This document shows, piece by piece, positions 1 to 9,227 of a stretch of DNA of 60,730 nucleotides. How positions within the stretch are numbered: position 1 is the stretch's first letter; each line of letters starts with the position of its first letter. Under the pieces are notes generated by a model. That model was not told the origin of the DNA. It was given only the letters and a program-made list of their open reading frames with translations, and did no database searches. A program made the translations under genes and the position numbers. This DNA comes from Clostridia bacterium. GTDB taxonomy: Bacteria; Bacillota; Clostridia; Oscillospirales; SIG627. The DNA lies in the NCBI GenBank assembly GCA_017507325.1, contig JAFWBD010000033.1, positions 1-60,730 on the forward strand, written 5' to 3'.

Positions 1-656
1 GCACCGGAATAGTCCTTGGCGGCGTGCATTCTCTTGCGGCTGGTACCGCCGCCGTGGGTGGTGACCATGGTTCCGTCGGGCATCTTATCGAATTCCACAC
101 CCAGATTGTTCAGCCACTGAATGGCATCGGGAGCCTCGGTGACCAAACGGTAAAGCAATTCGGGCTTGTTGGCAAAGTGACCGCCGCCCAAAGCATCAAT
201 GTAGTGAATGGCGGGGGAGTCGTTGGGCTTATCGGCCGCCTGAATACCGCCCTCTGCCATCATGGTGTTGGCATCACCGATGCGAAGCTTGGTCACGATC
301 ATGACGTTGGCACCCTTTTCGTGGGCCTCAATGGCCGCACTGGAGCCGGCACCGCCTCCGCCGATGATGAGCACGTCCACGTCGTAATCGATCCGGTCCA
401 GATCGATATTCATTTCCTTGATGCGGGAATTGGCTTCCAAAAGGGCGCAAAGCTCCAGCGGAACCTTCTGACCCTTGTTGGGGCCAACCTTCAGCGTGGT
501 AAATTGGCTCTGAATATAATCGGGGTGGAAGGTAGCCAAAAGCTGTTCTTTTTCTTCAGCCGTCATTCTTCTGGGCTCCATAGCGGCATTGGCTTTTCGG
601 TTTGCGGCCACCTTCGCCATGGATTCCAGCATTTTTTCACTGTACATTCTCTTCAT
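1..656 (-). CDS. frdA: Fumarate reductase/succinate dehydrogenase flavoprotein subunit, partial (3' end outside window)
   Basis: N-terminal part, about 218 residues, of a flavoprotein of the FrdA/SdhA family, which interconverts fumarate and succinate at FAD. After a polar N-terminal extension of about 80 residues comes the dinucleotide-binding stretch VLIIGGGGAGSSAAIEA, then the flavoprotein segments MMAEGGIQAA and TTHGGGTSRKR. The start ATG at 656 has a purine-rich GGGGATGAAG context just after the stop of the iron-sulfur partner, so the pair is probably translationally coupled. No cytochrome b anchor gene lies in the visible operon, which suggests a soluble enzyme. An L-aspartate oxidase or thiol:fumarate reductase A subunit is possible; the iron-sulfur and Hdr neighbours favour fumarate reductase. 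The catalytic C-terminal half is not visible. Confidence 0.85.
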   Translation of the reverse strand, partial: MKRMYSEKMLESMAKVAANRKANAAMEPRRMTAEEKEQLLATFHPDYIQSQFTTLKVGPNKGQKVPLELCALLEANSRIKEMNIDLDRIDYDVDVLIIGGGGAGSSAAIEAHEKGANVMIVTKLRIGDANTMMAEGGIQAADKPNDSPAIHYIDALGGGHFANKPELLYRLVTEAPDAIQWLNNLGVEFDKMPDGTMVTTHGGGTSRKRMHAAKDYSG

Positions 657-661
657 CCCCC

Positions 662-1336
662 TTACTTTTCGATCTCACGGTTGTTATAAAGCTCTTTTAA
701 TTCTTCCATGGGCTTTTGCATCAAAGCTTCCATCAATTCTTGGAAAGAGCCGTCCTTGATCTCCTGAACACGATCCTTCAAATGACCGCAGGCGGGAGCC
801 AGATATTTACCGTTGAGTCTTCTTGCAAGCATAGCAACCTGGGGATGGCTGATTCCGGCGGGACAGCGGGAGGAGCAAACACCGCACATAACGCAGTCGA
901 AGCTCTCCTCGGCGCATTTTTCGTATTCACCGCGCTGAGCATAGGCGATGTACTGCATCACGTTCAGACTTTGGGTGCAAGCCTTGGTGCAGGCGTTACA
1001 TCCGATACAGCTGTAGATTTCGGGATAGAGCTGCATCATGATCTGCTCGGTGGGCCCGATCTTCTCCATATCGTAAACCTGCTTGACCAGCGGGAAGAAG
1101 GGGAGGGTTGCAATGTACATGTTCTCCTCCACCTTGGTTTGACAGGCCAAGCATACCTTCAATTCGGTGTCGCCCTTGATGCGGTAAATGGTGGCGCAGG
1201 CACCGCAAAAGCCGTTGCGGCATCCGCAGCCTCGCACCAATTGATAGCCGGCATATTCCATGGCGCCCATAATGGTGAGGTTGGAGGGAACGGCATATTT
1301 CTTGCCGTAGAGAAAAATATTAACGGTTTGTTCCAT
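662..1336 (-). CDS. frdB: Fumarate reductase-type iron-sulfur subunit (2Fe-2S plus two 4Fe-4S)
   Basis: 224 residues starting at ATG 1336 with AAAGGA upstream. An N-terminal plant-ferredoxin-like domain carries C37, C39, C44, C47 and C62/C65 for a [2Fe-2S] cluster. The C-terminal half has two CxxCxxCxxxC motifs (C110-C120 and C148-C158). Classical SdhB/FrdB proteins have 2Fe-2S, 4Fe-4S and 3Fe-4S centres; here the last motif has the full four-cysteine spacing, as in TfrB- or HdrC-like proteins. It lies between the NAD(P)-flavin subunit and the fumarate reductase flavoprotein, so it probably carries electrons between them. The family call is firm; the electron donor is inferred from gene order. 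Confidence 0.82.
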   Translation of the reverse strand: MEQTVNIFLYGKKYAVPSNLTIMGAMEYAGYQLVRGCGCRNGFCGACATIYRIKGDTELKVCLACQTKVEENMYIATLPFFPLVKQVYDMEKIGPTEQIMMQLYPEIYSCIGCNACTKACTQSLNVMQYIAYAQRGEYEKCAEESFDCVMCGVCSSRCPAGISHPQVAMLARRLNGKYLAPACGHLKDRVQEIKDGSFQELMEALMQKPMEELKELYNNREIEK

Positions 1337-1359
1337 TTTTTCGTTCCTTTCTCTGATTC

Positions 1360-2190
1360 TCAATATTCGTCAGGAAGCTCTTCCAGCTGATCGAAGCGGA
1401 AGACGGGTCCGTCTTTGCAGATAAACTTGTCGCCGAGGTTGCATCTGCCGCACTTTCCGATGCCGCATTTCATACGCATTTCCAGTGTGGTGTAGATCTG
1501 ATCCTTTTGGAATCCGATTTCCTGAAGGCCTGCCAGGGTGAATTTGATCATAATGGGAGGGCCGCAGAGAACGGCGGTTTTACCCGTATCAAAGCCCAAT
1601 TCCTTTACGAAATTGGGAACAAAGCCCACGTGACCGCTCCATTCGGGCTGTTCACGGTCAATGGTGAGGTGAACGTTGATTCCCTCCTCCTTGCACCATT
1701 CGTCAATGATCTCCCGATAGTCTACCAGATCCTGCATGGAACGGGATCCGTAAACGATATCGATCTTGCCGTACTTGTCGCGGTAGTGGCGGCAGTAGTT
1801 GATGACGGAGCGGAGAGGCGCAAGGCCGATACCGCCCGCTACAAACAGAAGATCCTTACCCAAAAAGGCGCTTTCCACGGGGAATCCGTTGCCGTAGGGG
1901 CCGCGAATGGTTACGTATTGGCCGGGCTCAATGGAATGCAGAAAGCTTGTAACACAGCCGCATTTTTTGATGGAAAATTCCAAAAATTCGGTGTTGGTGG
2001 GGGAGGAGGTAATGGAGAACAGCGCCTCGCCCACACCGGGAATGGAAAGCATGGCACATTGGCCGGGAACGTGCAGAAAGGGCTTTTTTCCGTCAGGGGT
2101 GACCACACGGAAGGTTTTTACGTCGGGTGTGTCGATCCGAATGTCGGTGATAACGCCGATCTCGGGGAGAAGTGCTTCTTTTTGCATCAT
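1360..2190 (-). CDS. flxA: FAD/NAD(P)-binding oxidoreductase subunit FlxA
   Basis: 276 residues of the ferredoxin-NADP reductase superfamily. Residues 1-105 form a flavin-binding barrel with GPYGNGFP; residues 110-235 form the nucleotide domain with FVAGGIGLAPLRSV and VLCGPPIM; the C-terminus binds a [2Fe-2S] cluster through C242, C247, C250 and C258. This is the layout of AsrB, PyrK and the FlxA subunit of HdrABC-FlxABCD complexes, where it brings electrons in from NADH or NADPH. Its ATG overlaps the flxB stop by 4 bp and has GGAGGTG ahead of it. Sequence alone does not settle NADH versus NADPH. Confidence 0.85.
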   Translation of the reverse strand: MMQKEALLPEIGVITDIRIDTPDVKTFRVVTPDGKKPFLHVPGQCAMLSIPGVGEALFSITSSPTNTEFLEFSIKKCGCVTSFLHSIEPGQYVTIRGPYGNGFPVESAFLGKDLLFVAGGIGLAPLRSVINYCRHYRDKYGKIDIVYGSRSMQDLVDYREIIDEWCKEEGINVHLTIDREQPEWSGHVGFVPNFVKELGFDTGKTAVLCGPPIMIKFTLAGLQEIGFQKDQIYTTLEMRMKCGIGKCGRCNLGDKFICKDGPVFRFDQLEELPDEY

Positions 2191-3206
2191 TTTTCACCTC
2201 CGATTTCTTTGATGACCTTTGCAATATTCATGGAGATGGGGCATTTTGCCAAGCATCTTCCGCAGCCCACGCATCCATAGGTACCCTCGTGATTGGCGGG
2301 ATGGTAAACCAATTTGTGCATAAATCTCTGACGGAAGCGCTCCAGCTGGGTGAGTCTGGGCTGTGCGGCAGCCATCTGCGTGAAGTCCGAATACATACAG
2401 GAATCCCAGCAACGATAACGCTGAATTCCGTTTCCGGTATCAAAATCCCGAATGTCAAAGCATTGGCAGGTGGGGCAAACAAAGGTGCAGGTTCCGCAGC
2501 CGATACAGCTTTGGGAAAGCTCGGCCCATTTGGGATCGTTAAAATGCTCCATCAGCTTTTCAGCCTTGAAGTGCTCCACGGGAAGATTCTGCAGAGGAAG
2601 CCTATGGCAGATCTCCGCGATCTCCTCCTTCTTTTTATCAACCTTGCTCTCATCAGCATCGGAAAGCAGAGCGGCGTGAGCGGAAAGGAAGGCCTCTCCC
2701 TTTTCGGTCAAAGCTGTCATATACAGCTCTTCATCGATTATCCAAGCGGCAACGTCCCCTGCGGGAGAAGCGGCATCGATTCCGAAGGTGGAGCAGAAGC
2801 AGGTTTCCTCGGGGAAATTGCAGGCAAGAGAGATCACGGTAACGTGCTCTCTGCGATTTTTGTAGTAGGTATCCACGGGATCGGCCAGGAAAACGCTGTC
2901 TAAGATCTCAAAGCTCTTGACGTCGCAGGCGCGGGCTCCGAAAATGACGAATTCCTCGCTTTCGCGGCGGATATCCAGAACCTCAATCTTCTTTCCCTCT
3001 ACCTTGAATTCGGCCATATCCTCTACCTGCGGGAAGAAAAAGTCCTTGGCAGAGCGATTGGTGTTGCAGGCCTCGGAGAGAGTGTCTCCCTCGCGATAAA
3101 GTCGGAATTCCGCCCCGCTTTCGGTATCAACGGGCAAGTACAAAGCCTTGGATTCCGAAATGGCGGAAAAGAGCTTCGGAAGGTTTTGAAGTGCTATTTT
3201 TTTCAT
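2187..3206 (-). CDS. flxB: 4Fe-4S dicluster electron-transfer protein, FlxB-like (AsrA / hydrogenase beta type)
   Basis: 339 residues. The N-terminal two thirds resemble sulfhydrogenase beta / anaerobic sulfite reductase A proteins, including the cysteine-containing segments FGARACDVKSFE and SLACNFPEETCFCS. Two C-terminal ferredoxin motifs follow, CIGCGTCTFVCPTCQC and CVGCGRCLAKCP. In Hdr-Flx complexes this subunit passes electrons between the flavin subunit FlxA and the rest of the complex. It is translationally coupled to flxA (ATGA overlap) and follows flxC by 3 bp. The family is clear; the B versus C label for the two related iron-sulfur subunits is by gene order only. Confidence 0.8.
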   Translation of the reverse strand: MKKIALQNLPKLFSAISESKALYLPVDTESGAEFRLYREGDTLSEACNTNRSAKDFFFPQVEDMAEFKVEGKKIEVLDIRRESEEFVIFGARACDVKSFEILDSVFLADPVDTYYKNRREHVTVISLACNFPEETCFCSTFGIDAASPAGDVAAWIIDEELYMTALTEKGEAFLSAHAALLSDADESKVDKKKEEIAEICHRLPLQNLPVEHFKAEKLMEHFNDPKWAELSQSCIGCGTCTFVCPTCQCFDIRDFDTGNGIQRYRCWDSCMYSDFTQMAAAQPRLTQLERFRQRFMHKLVYHPANHEGTYGCVGCGRCLAKCPISMNIAKVIKEIGGEK

Positions 3207-3209
3207 GGT

Positions 3210-4178
3210 TTACTCTCCCTTCCGGAACGCATCGGCGGGTTCCATATCGTCCTTGTCAAAATTGGTCAAGGGGGCTCTTTCATCGGGGTTTTCACCGGCC
3301 TGATAGGTGCCGTAAAACTCGTTGATGTCTTTGATAAACTTGCGGTTGATCAAATGAAGGGGAATGGATTGGGGGCAAACGCGGGAGCATTCACCGCAGT
3401 CCGTACAGCGTCCCACTACGTGGAAGGCGCGAATGATGTGGAAATTTTGCTCCTCAAAGGAGGAGGCGGGAGCCTTGGATTCAATGCCGGAGGCCGGGTT
3501 ATCGAACACGCATTTTTCACAGGTGCAAGCAGGGCAAGCGTTGCGGCAGGCATTGCAGCGGATACAGCGGCTCAATTCCTTCTGCCAGAAGGCAAATCTC
3601 TCCTCGGGGCTCATCTTCTCCAGCGCCTCCACCGCATCAAAGCGGCCGGAGTCAAGAGCCTCGCCCTCCGAGCCGATCAATTCATCGTAAACGATATGCT
3701 TGCGGCTCTTGCAGTTTTCACAGCGCTCGGCCAAGGCATCGCTTTTGGCAACGGTCTTTTCGCCGTAAATGGTGGAAACCGAGAGTCGGTCGCCGTCTTC
3801 GCGGATGGAAGTGATGCCGCGCAGACCGGCTTTGCGGATGCGGTCGATGTCCAATTTTCCGTCGCAGGGAATGCCAACGGCCCAAACCTTTTCTCTGGGA
3901 ATGCGGTGCTCCTTGAGGAGCTGGCTGAAGGAATAGGTGTCGCAGGGCTTCAAGAACACGGCGATCATCCCGTCCTTTAAGGTTTCCTTAACCAGATATT
4001 TGGAAAGATTGGCGGCGGAAAATCCGTTATATACCAAGGAACGGTTGATCTCCTCGGCGGTTTTGAAAACGTGAGGGGTCTGATCGTAGAAGAATTCGCC
4101 CTCCTTCCAGGCCAATACACGATCGACCTTTCCCGCTTCCAGGAGGGAGAGGGCCTTATCACGAATTACTTGTTGCAT
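3210..4178 (-). CDS. flxC: 4Fe-4S electron-transfer protein, FlxC-like
   Basis: 322 residues. An FrhB/FdhB-like N-terminal domain includes FLKPCDTYSFSQLL, GIPCDGKLD and the CENCKSRKH segment. Two ferredoxin motifs follow, CIRCNACRNACPACTC and CTDCGECSRVCP. It has the same general design as the adjacent FlxB-like protein, consistent with two related iron-sulfur subunits in the FlxABCD module. The start overlaps the end of flxD by 13 bp, so the two are tightly coupled. Role inferred: an electron relay between FlxA/FlxB and the HdrA-MvhD-like core. Confidence 0.8.
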   Translation of the reverse strand: MQQVIRDKALSLLEAGKVDRVLAWKEGEFFYDQTPHVFKTAEEINRSLVYNGFSAANLSKYLVKETLKDGMIAVFLKPCDTYSFSQLLKEHRIPREKVWAVGIPCDGKLDIDRIRKAGLRGITSIREDGDRLSVSTIYGEKTVAKSDALAERCENCKSRKHIVYDELIGSEGEALDSGRFDAVEALEKMSPEERFAFWQKELSRCIRCNACRNACPACTCEKCVFDNPASGIESKAPASSFEEQNFHIIRAFHVVGRCTDCGECSRVCPQSIPLHLINRKFIKDINEFYGTYQAGENPDERAPLTNFDKDDMEPADAFRKGE

Positions 4179-4603
4179 CTCAAATCCTCCAATCTGCGGT
4201 TTTTACCCAAACGGGTCACCGTTTCCACAAAATCATTCATGGTAGCGGCAAATTTCGCACCCTCTGCGGCGCTGACCCATTCCAAACGGGTCCGTTCCCG
4301 TTCGATTCCCAAAAAGTCCAGCATAGAGAACAGAAGGGTCATGCGGCGGCGGGCGTAGTAGTTACCCGTGGTATAGTGGCAGTCGCCGGGGTGGCATCCG
4401 CAAAGGATCACGCCGTCTGCCCCGCGCTGAAAGGCACGGAGAATGAACATGGGGTTCACTCGGCAGGAGCAGGGAACTCGAATGATCTTAACGTTGGCGG
4501 GATACTGCAATCGGTTGGTACCCGAAAGGTCTGCGCCGGCGTATGAGCACCAGTTGCAGCAAAATGCCACAATGGTGGGTTCAAATTTTTCTTCTATTTG
4601 CAT
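4166..4603 (-). CDS. flxD: MvhD/FlxD-type hydrogenase iron-sulfur subunit
   Basis: 145 residues with the cysteine pattern of the MvhD family: FCCNWCSYAGAD (C15, C16, C19), CSC (C45, C47) and CGCHPGDC (C68, C70, C75), which binds a [2Fe-2S] cluster. MvhD/FlxD docks on HdrA and hands it electron pairs for bifurcation. The start overlaps the last 10 bp of hdrA, as expected for subunits made in fixed ratio. Length is normal for the family. Confidence 0.9.
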   Translation of the reverse strand: MQIEEKFEPTIVAFCCNWCSYAGADLSGTNRLQYPANVKIIRVPCSCRVNPMFILRAFQRGADGVILCGCHPGDCHYTTGNYYARRRMTLLFSMLDFLGIERERTRLEWVSAAEGAKFAATMNDFVETVTRLGKNRRLEDLRCNK

Positions 4604-6585
4604 ATTGCATCAACCTCCGCCATAATTTGTCTGTTGGAAAATCCGTGCAGATCCATCGCACCGCTGGGACAAGCCACGGTGCAGGCGCCACATCCCTGGC
4701 AAACCGCGGGGTTAACAGAGGCCACGCGGCGAATCCTTGTGGTGCGATCGGGCATACGGAATTCCTTGCTTTCATAAGTAATGGCACCGTACGGGCAAAC
4801 CTTTTCGCAGGTAGAACAGCCGTTACAGAGCATTTCATCGGGATGAGCCACGCAAGCGTTGCAGGTCAATTTATCCTTGTTCAAAAGGCCGATGACCTTG
4901 GCGGCGCAGGCCGAGGCCTGGGCAACCGTTTCGGGAATGTCCTTGGGACCCTGACAGCAACCGGAAAGGAAGATGCCTGCGGTGGGGCTTTCCACGGGAC
5001 GGAGCTTGGGATGTGCCTCGGTAAAGAAATCGTTGGTGTCCATGGAGGCGGTCAGCATCGTTGCCAAGGGACGGGCGGATTTATCGGGTTCAATGGCGGC
5101 CGCCAAAACGACCAGATCCGCATCGATCAAAAGCTGCTTGCCCTCGATCAGATCGGAGGCCCGTACCATCAGCTTTCCGTTTTCGGGAGAAACCTTGCCC
5201 ACCATTCCCTTGATATAGTGCACGCCGTATTCCTCTACGGCTCTGCGGTAGAATTCATCAAAATTCTTGCCGGGGGTTCGAACGTCAATGTAGAAAACGT
5301 ACACCTCGGTATCGGGGTATTTTTCGCGGGTCAGCATCGCGTGCTTGGCGGTATACATACAGCAGATCTTGGAGCAGTATGTCTTTCCGCATCCGTTTCC
5401 GTCTTCACGGCTTCCCACGCATTGAACGAACACGATTTTGTGGGGGTGCGTGCCGTCGGAGGGACGCAGAAGGGTTCCGCCCGTGGGGCCTGCCGCATTG
5501 GTGATTCTCTCAAACTCCAGAGAGGTGATCACGTCGGGCGACTGGGAGTAGGCAAATTCATCGTATTTTGTGAGCTCAATGGGGTTAAAGCCGGTGGCTA
5601 CCACGATCGCGCCGTATTGCTCTTCCAGAACGGTATCCTTTTGCTTGTAATCAATGGCACCCGCTGTGCACACCTTGGAGCAGACACCGCACTTTCCCGT
5701 TTTGAGCATGGTGCAGTAATCGGCATCGATGGTGGCGATCTTCGGAACGGCCTGAGCGAAGGGAATATAAATGGCTCTCTTCTGATCCAATCCCAGATTG
5801 AAATCGTTGGGAACCTTCTTCTGGGGACATTTTTCGGTGCAGAGACCGCAGCCCGTGCACTTGACTTCATCCACGTATCTGGCTTTTTTGCGAATGGAAA
5901 CGTTGAAATTTCCCACAAAGCCCTTCACGGCCTCTACCTCGCTGTAAGCGAAAATACGGATCTTCTCGCTTTGCGCCACGTCCACCATCTTGGGGGTGAG
6001 AATACAGGCGGCACAGTCCAGCGTGGGGAAGGTCTTGTCGATCTGACTCATTTTTCCGCCGATGGTGGGCTTCTTTTCCACAATGTCCACCTCAAAGCCC
6101 GCATCGGCAATGTCCAGCGCGGTCTGAATGCCCGCAATGCCGCCTCCGATGACCAGCGCACGCTTGACCACGGGGCTTTCTCCGGCGGTGAGAGGCGCAT
6201 TCAAGTGAAGCTTGGCAATGGCGGCACGGCCCAAAACGATGGCCTTTTCCGTGGCGCTGACCTTGTCCTTATGGATCCAGGAGCACTGCTCGCGGATGTT
6301 GGCGATCTCCACCATAAAGGAGTTGATCCCCGCGGCCGCGGCGGCCTTGCGGAAGGTGTTTTCGTGCATACGGGGAGAGCAGGAGCAGATCACCGCACCG
6401 GTCAAGGCGTAATCCTTGATGGCGTTTTTGATCTTGTTTTGCCCCTCCTCGGAGCACATATATTGATAATCCTCAAAAAAAACCACACCGGGCTCTTTTC
6501 CCAGAGCCTCGGCAACGGCTTTTACATCAACGGTGGCGGCAATGTTACTGCCGCACCAGCAAACGAAAACGCCGATTCTTTGCAT
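4594..6585 (-). CDS. hdrA: Heterodisulfide reductase subunit A (bifurcating flavoprotein)
   Basis: 663 residues, full length for HdrA. An N-terminal iron-sulfur domain (CWCG near residue 10, CSCSP near 70) is followed by the FAD site VIGGGIAGIQTALDIADAG, the conserved DCAACILTPKM and FVQCVGSRE segments, one ferredoxin-like insert (CTGCGLCTEKCP) and two C-terminal 4Fe-4S motifs (CNGCSTCEKVCP and CQGCGACTVACP). HdrA carries the FAD that splits an electron pair between a high-potential acceptor (through HdrBC) and ferredoxin. All cluster cysteines I looked for are present, so it looks catalytically complete. It is followed at once by flxD and preceded by hdrCB. Confidence 0.95.
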   Translation of the reverse strand: MQRIGVFVCWCGSNIAATVDVKAVAEALGKEPGVVFFEDYQYMCSEEGQNKIKNAIKDYALTGAVICSCSPRMHENTFRKAAAAAGINSFMVEIANIREQCSWIHKDKVSATEKAIVLGRAAIAKLHLNAPLTAGESPVVKRALVIGGGIAGIQTALDIADAGFEVDIVEKKPTIGGKMSQIDKTFPTLDCAACILTPKMVDVAQSEKIRIFAYSEVEAVKGFVGNFNVSIRKKARYVDEVKCTGCGLCTEKCPQKKVPNDFNLGLDQKRAIYIPFAQAVPKIATIDADYCTMLKTGKCGVCSKVCTAGAIDYKQKDTVLEEQYGAIVVATGFNPIELTKYDEFAYSQSPDVITSLEFERITNAAGPTGGTLLRPSDGTHPHKIVFVQCVGSREDGNGCGKTYCSKICCMYTAKHAMLTREKYPDTEVYVFYIDVRTPGKNFDEFYRRAVEEYGVHYIKGMVGKVSPENGKLMVRASDLIEGKQLLIDADLVVLAAAIEPDKSARPLATMLTASMDTNDFFTEAHPKLRPVESPTAGIFLSGCCQGPKDIPETVAQASACAAKVIGLLNKDKLTCNACVAHPDEMLCNGCSTCEKVCPYGAITYESKEFRMPDRTTRIRRVASVNPAVCQGCGACTVACPSGAMDLHGFSNRQIMAEVDAICK

Positions 6586-6597
6586 TTTCGATACCTC

Positions 6598-6984
6598 CTA
6601 TTTCGCGTACTTTCTCATAGCGGTCACCAAGGCCTGCTGAGGCATATCCTCATCCAGCAGTGCGGGGATCGCATCGGGCTTTAAGTGGTTTTGCCCTTGC
6701 TGACGGATCACCGTCAAGCGAACCGCCTCGATGAGCTTGGCGGGCTCCACCTGACGGGGGCATCTCTCCACGCAGGCAAAGCAGGTCAAACAGCGATAAA
6801 TGGATTTTGAGGCCATCAAGGGCTCAATCTCGCCGTTTTCCACCATATAAACGAATTGATGAGGGTGAAATTCCATTTCGTCATAGGAGGGGCAGGTTCC
6901 GCTGCATTTTCCGCACTTCATACATTTACGGGGATTGACACCGCTGATGCGAAGAACGGTCTCCTTCAGATTTTTCTGTTCCAT
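6598..6984 (-). CDS. hdrC: Heterodisulfide reductase subunit C
   Basis: 128 residues starting at ATG 6984 behind AAGGAGG; longer upstream in-frame sequence runs inside hdrB and is not expected to be translated. Two CxxCxxCxxxC motifs (C21-C31 and C65-C75) bind two [4Fe-4S] clusters, as in HdrC of methanogens and the bacterial Hdr-Flx complexes, which wires HdrA to HdrB. A 12-bp gap separates it from hdrA and a 10-bp gap from hdrB, so the three are one translational block. Confidence 0.92.
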   Translation of the reverse strand: MEQKNLKETVLRISGVNPRKCMKCGKCSGTCPSYDEMEFHPHQFVYMVENGEIEPLMASKSIYRCLTCFACVERCPRQVEPAKLIEAVRLTVIRQQGQNHLKPDAIPALLDEDMPQQALVTAMRKYAK

Positions 6985-6994
6985 CCGAGCCTCC

Positions 6995-7771
6995 TTATTC
7001 CAGACCCAGAGCCTCAAAGAGAAGCTCGGTGAAGTATAAAACGGGGATTTCTCCGCCGCATTTCTGCAAATTGTAAAGACAGAGGGGACAAGCGGTAATG
7101 ACAGAGTCGGCACCGCCGGCCTTGGCGCCATTCAAAACGGCAGAGCTCTTTTTCTTGACGCTGTCCCGATCCTCCAAGGCCAGATAGGCGCCACAGCATT
7201 CGTTCCGATAGGGGTAAACCACCGCCTCGGCGCCCAGTGCACGGATGAAATCCTCTATGATGGTGGGATTTTCGGGATCGTCAAAGGCCATCACCTTTCC
7301 GGGGCGGAGCAAAAGACAGCCGTAATAAGCGGCGATCTTTCTGCCCGTTAAGGGCTTTGTCACTTTTTCGGCAATGCGGTCAAAGCCAACCTTGTCCCGA
7401 AGCATTTCCAAAAAGTGCAGAACCTCTGCCTCCCCCTGGTAGGGAACCTCGTTTTGCAAATAGCGGTTTGCACGGTCGGAAATGACGGGATCGTTTTTCA
7501 TATCGTCATTGACACGCTTGAGCACGTTGTGGCAGGCGGAGCAAACGGTCACCACGGGGCGATCGGCCTCTTTTGCCGCCATCAGCGTGCGAACGGCGGA
7601 AAGCTTGGTGGCGATTTCATCCTTGGCAACAGGATAGCATCCGCCGCAGCATTGCCATTCGGGAACCTCGCAAAGCTCAATGCCCAATTCTTTGGCGGCA
7701 AGTCTTGCCTTGCGATCCAATTCTTTTGCTTTTGTTCTCAGCGTACAGCCGGGATAATAACTAAAAACCAT
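6995..7771 (-). CDS. hdrB: Heterodisulfide reductase subunit B (CCG-domain)
   Basis: 258 residues with two complete CCG (cysteine-rich) domains: C9, C41-C42, C77, C80 and C152, C192-C193, C228, C231. In HdrB these hold two noncubane [4Fe-4S] clusters that reduce a disulfide or pass electrons to another acceptor. In methanogens the thiol:fumarate reductase TfrB contains an HdrB-like domain, so an HdrB beside fumarate reductase genes has a precedent. The natural acceptor is unknown: fumarate through FrdAB, or an unidentified disulfide, are both possible. Confidence 0.92.
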   Translation of the reverse strand: MVFSYYPGCTLRTKAKELDRKARLAAKELGIELCEVPEWQCCGGCYPVAKDEIATKLSAVRTLMAAKEADRPVVTVCSACHNVLKRVNDDMKNDPVISDRANRYLQNEVPYQGEAEVLHFLEMLRDKVGFDRIAEKVTKPLTGRKIAAYYGCLLLRPGKVMAFDDPENPTIIEDFIRALGAEAVVYPYRNECCGAYLALEDRDSVKKKSSAVLNGAKAGGADSVITACPLCLYNLQKCGGEIPVLYFTELLFEALGLE

Positions 7772-7799
7772 TTGTATTTCCTTTCCGAACTGTTATTCG

Positions 7800-9176
7800 T
7801 TAAGCCATTTCTTCGGGATGGAAGACTTCGTCAAACTTTTCTGCGGTCAAAAAGCCCAGCGCTACGCAGGCCTCCTTCAAAGAAATGTTTTCCTTGAAGG
7901 CCTTTTTGGCGGTCTTGGCGGCGTTTTCGTAACCGATATAGGGGTTGAGCGCCGTTACCAACATCAGAGAGTTGTGAAGGTTGTGATGCATCTTTTCCTT
8001 GTTGGCGCGGATTCCTACCACGCAGTTATCGTGGAAGGAAACGATGGCCTCGGCCAGAAGACGGGCAGATTGCAGGAAATTGTAAATGCAGACCGGCATA
8101 AATACGTTCAGTTCAAAATTGCCTTGGCTTGCCGCAAGGCCAACCGCAACGTCGTTCCCCATTACCTGAACGGCCACCATGGTAACCGCCTCGCATTGGG
8201 TGGGGTTTACCTTGCCGGGCATAATGGAGGAGCCGGGCTCATTTTCGGGAATGAAGATCTCACCCAAGCCGAGACGGGGGCCGCTGGCGAGCCAGCGAAT
8301 GTCGTTGGCGATCTTCATCAGATCGGCGGCAAGCGCCTTCAAAGCACCGTGTGCAAAAACCAATTCATCCTTGGAGGTCAGCGCGTGGAACTTGTTGGGA
8401 GCGGTTACAAAAGCCTTTCCCGTGATTTCGGATACAGCCTCGGCTACCTTAACGTCAAAGCCCTTGGGAGCATTGAGCCCCGTTCCCACGGCGGTTCCGC
8501 CCAAGGCCAATTCCTTCAAATGAACCAGAGAGGCCGAAAGAAGCTCCCTGTCTTTTTCCAAGCCGGAGCGCCAGCCGGAAATTTCCTGAGAAAAGCGAAT
8601 GGGAGTGGCATCCTGCAGATGGGTTCTTCCGCTCTTGACCAGACCCTCGTTTTCCTTTTCCAAGCGGATCAGCGTGGCGATCAGAAGGTCCATGGCGGGG
8701 AAGAGCTTATCCTCAATGGCCTCCACAGCCGCAATGTGCATGGCAGTGGGGAAGGTGTCGTTGGAGCTCTGAGACATATTGATGTCGTCGTTGGGGTGCA
8801 GGATCTTCTCGCCGACGATCTCGTTGCCGCGGTTGGCAATGACCTCGTTGGCGTTCATATTGGATTGGGTTCCGCTTCCGGTCTGCCATACCACCAAGGG
8901 AAAGTGCTCGTTGAGAGAGCCGCTCATCACCTCGTCGCAGGCCTGAGAAATGGCGGAAAGCTTTTGCTCCGTCATCTTTTCGGGCTTCAAGGCGTGGTTT
9001 GCCATTGCGGCGGCCTTTTTCAAAATACCAAAGGCGCGGGTGATCTCGCGGGGCATGGTCTCAATGCCCACGCCGATCTTAAAGTTTTCATGGCTGCGCT
9101 CCGTCTGGGCCGCCCAGTACTTGTCCGCAGGGACGCGAACCTCGCCCATCGAATCGTGCTCAATGCGATATTCCAT
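7800..9176 (-). CDS. fumC: Class II fumarate hydratase
   Basis: 458 residues, usual length for FumC. It interconverts malate and fumarate in the cytosol without an iron-sulfur cluster. The superfamily signature [11 protein letters not shown], the [14 protein letters not shown] segment and [13 protein letters not shown] are all present, which separate it from aspartase-type relatives. Start at ATG 9176 preceded by GGAGGAACTGAT; an upstream in-frame ATG lacks a ribosome site. It is the first gene of the hdr-flx-frd unit, 28 bp from hdrB, and would supply fumarate to the reductase encoded at the end of the same transcript. Confidence 0.95.
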   Translation of the reverse strand: MEYRIEHDSMGEVRVPADKYWAAQTERSHENFKIGVGIETMPREITRAFGILKKAAAMANHALKPEKMTEQKLSAISQACDEVMSGSLNEHFPLVVWQTGSGTQSNMNANEVIANRGNEIVGEKILHPNDDINMSQSSNDTFPTAMHIAAVEAIEDKLFPAMDLLIATLIRLEKENEGLVKSGRTHLQDATPIRFSQEISGWRSGLEKDRELLSASLVHLKELALGGTAVGTGLNAPKGFDVKVAEAVSEITGKAFVTAPNKFHALTSKDELVFAHGALKALAADLMKIANDIRWLASGPRLGLGEIFIPENEPGSSIMPGKVNPTQCEAVTMVAVQVMGNDVAVGLAASQGNFELNVFMPVCIYNFLQSARLLAEAIVSFHDNCVVGIRANKEKMHHNLHNSLMLVTALNPYIGYENAAKTAKKAFKENISLKEACVALGFLTAEKFDEVFHPEEMA

Positions 9177-9227
9177 ATCAGTTCCTCCGAGTTTTTGCAT
9201 AATATCGAACGTATCGTAATCTGTACT

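Noticed and set aside
4543..6684. 713-codon open frame on the plus strand opposite hdrA
   Set aside because: Entirely antisense to a gene with clear iron-sulfur and FAD motifs; low-complexity Gly/His/Gln-rich translation and no ribosome site.
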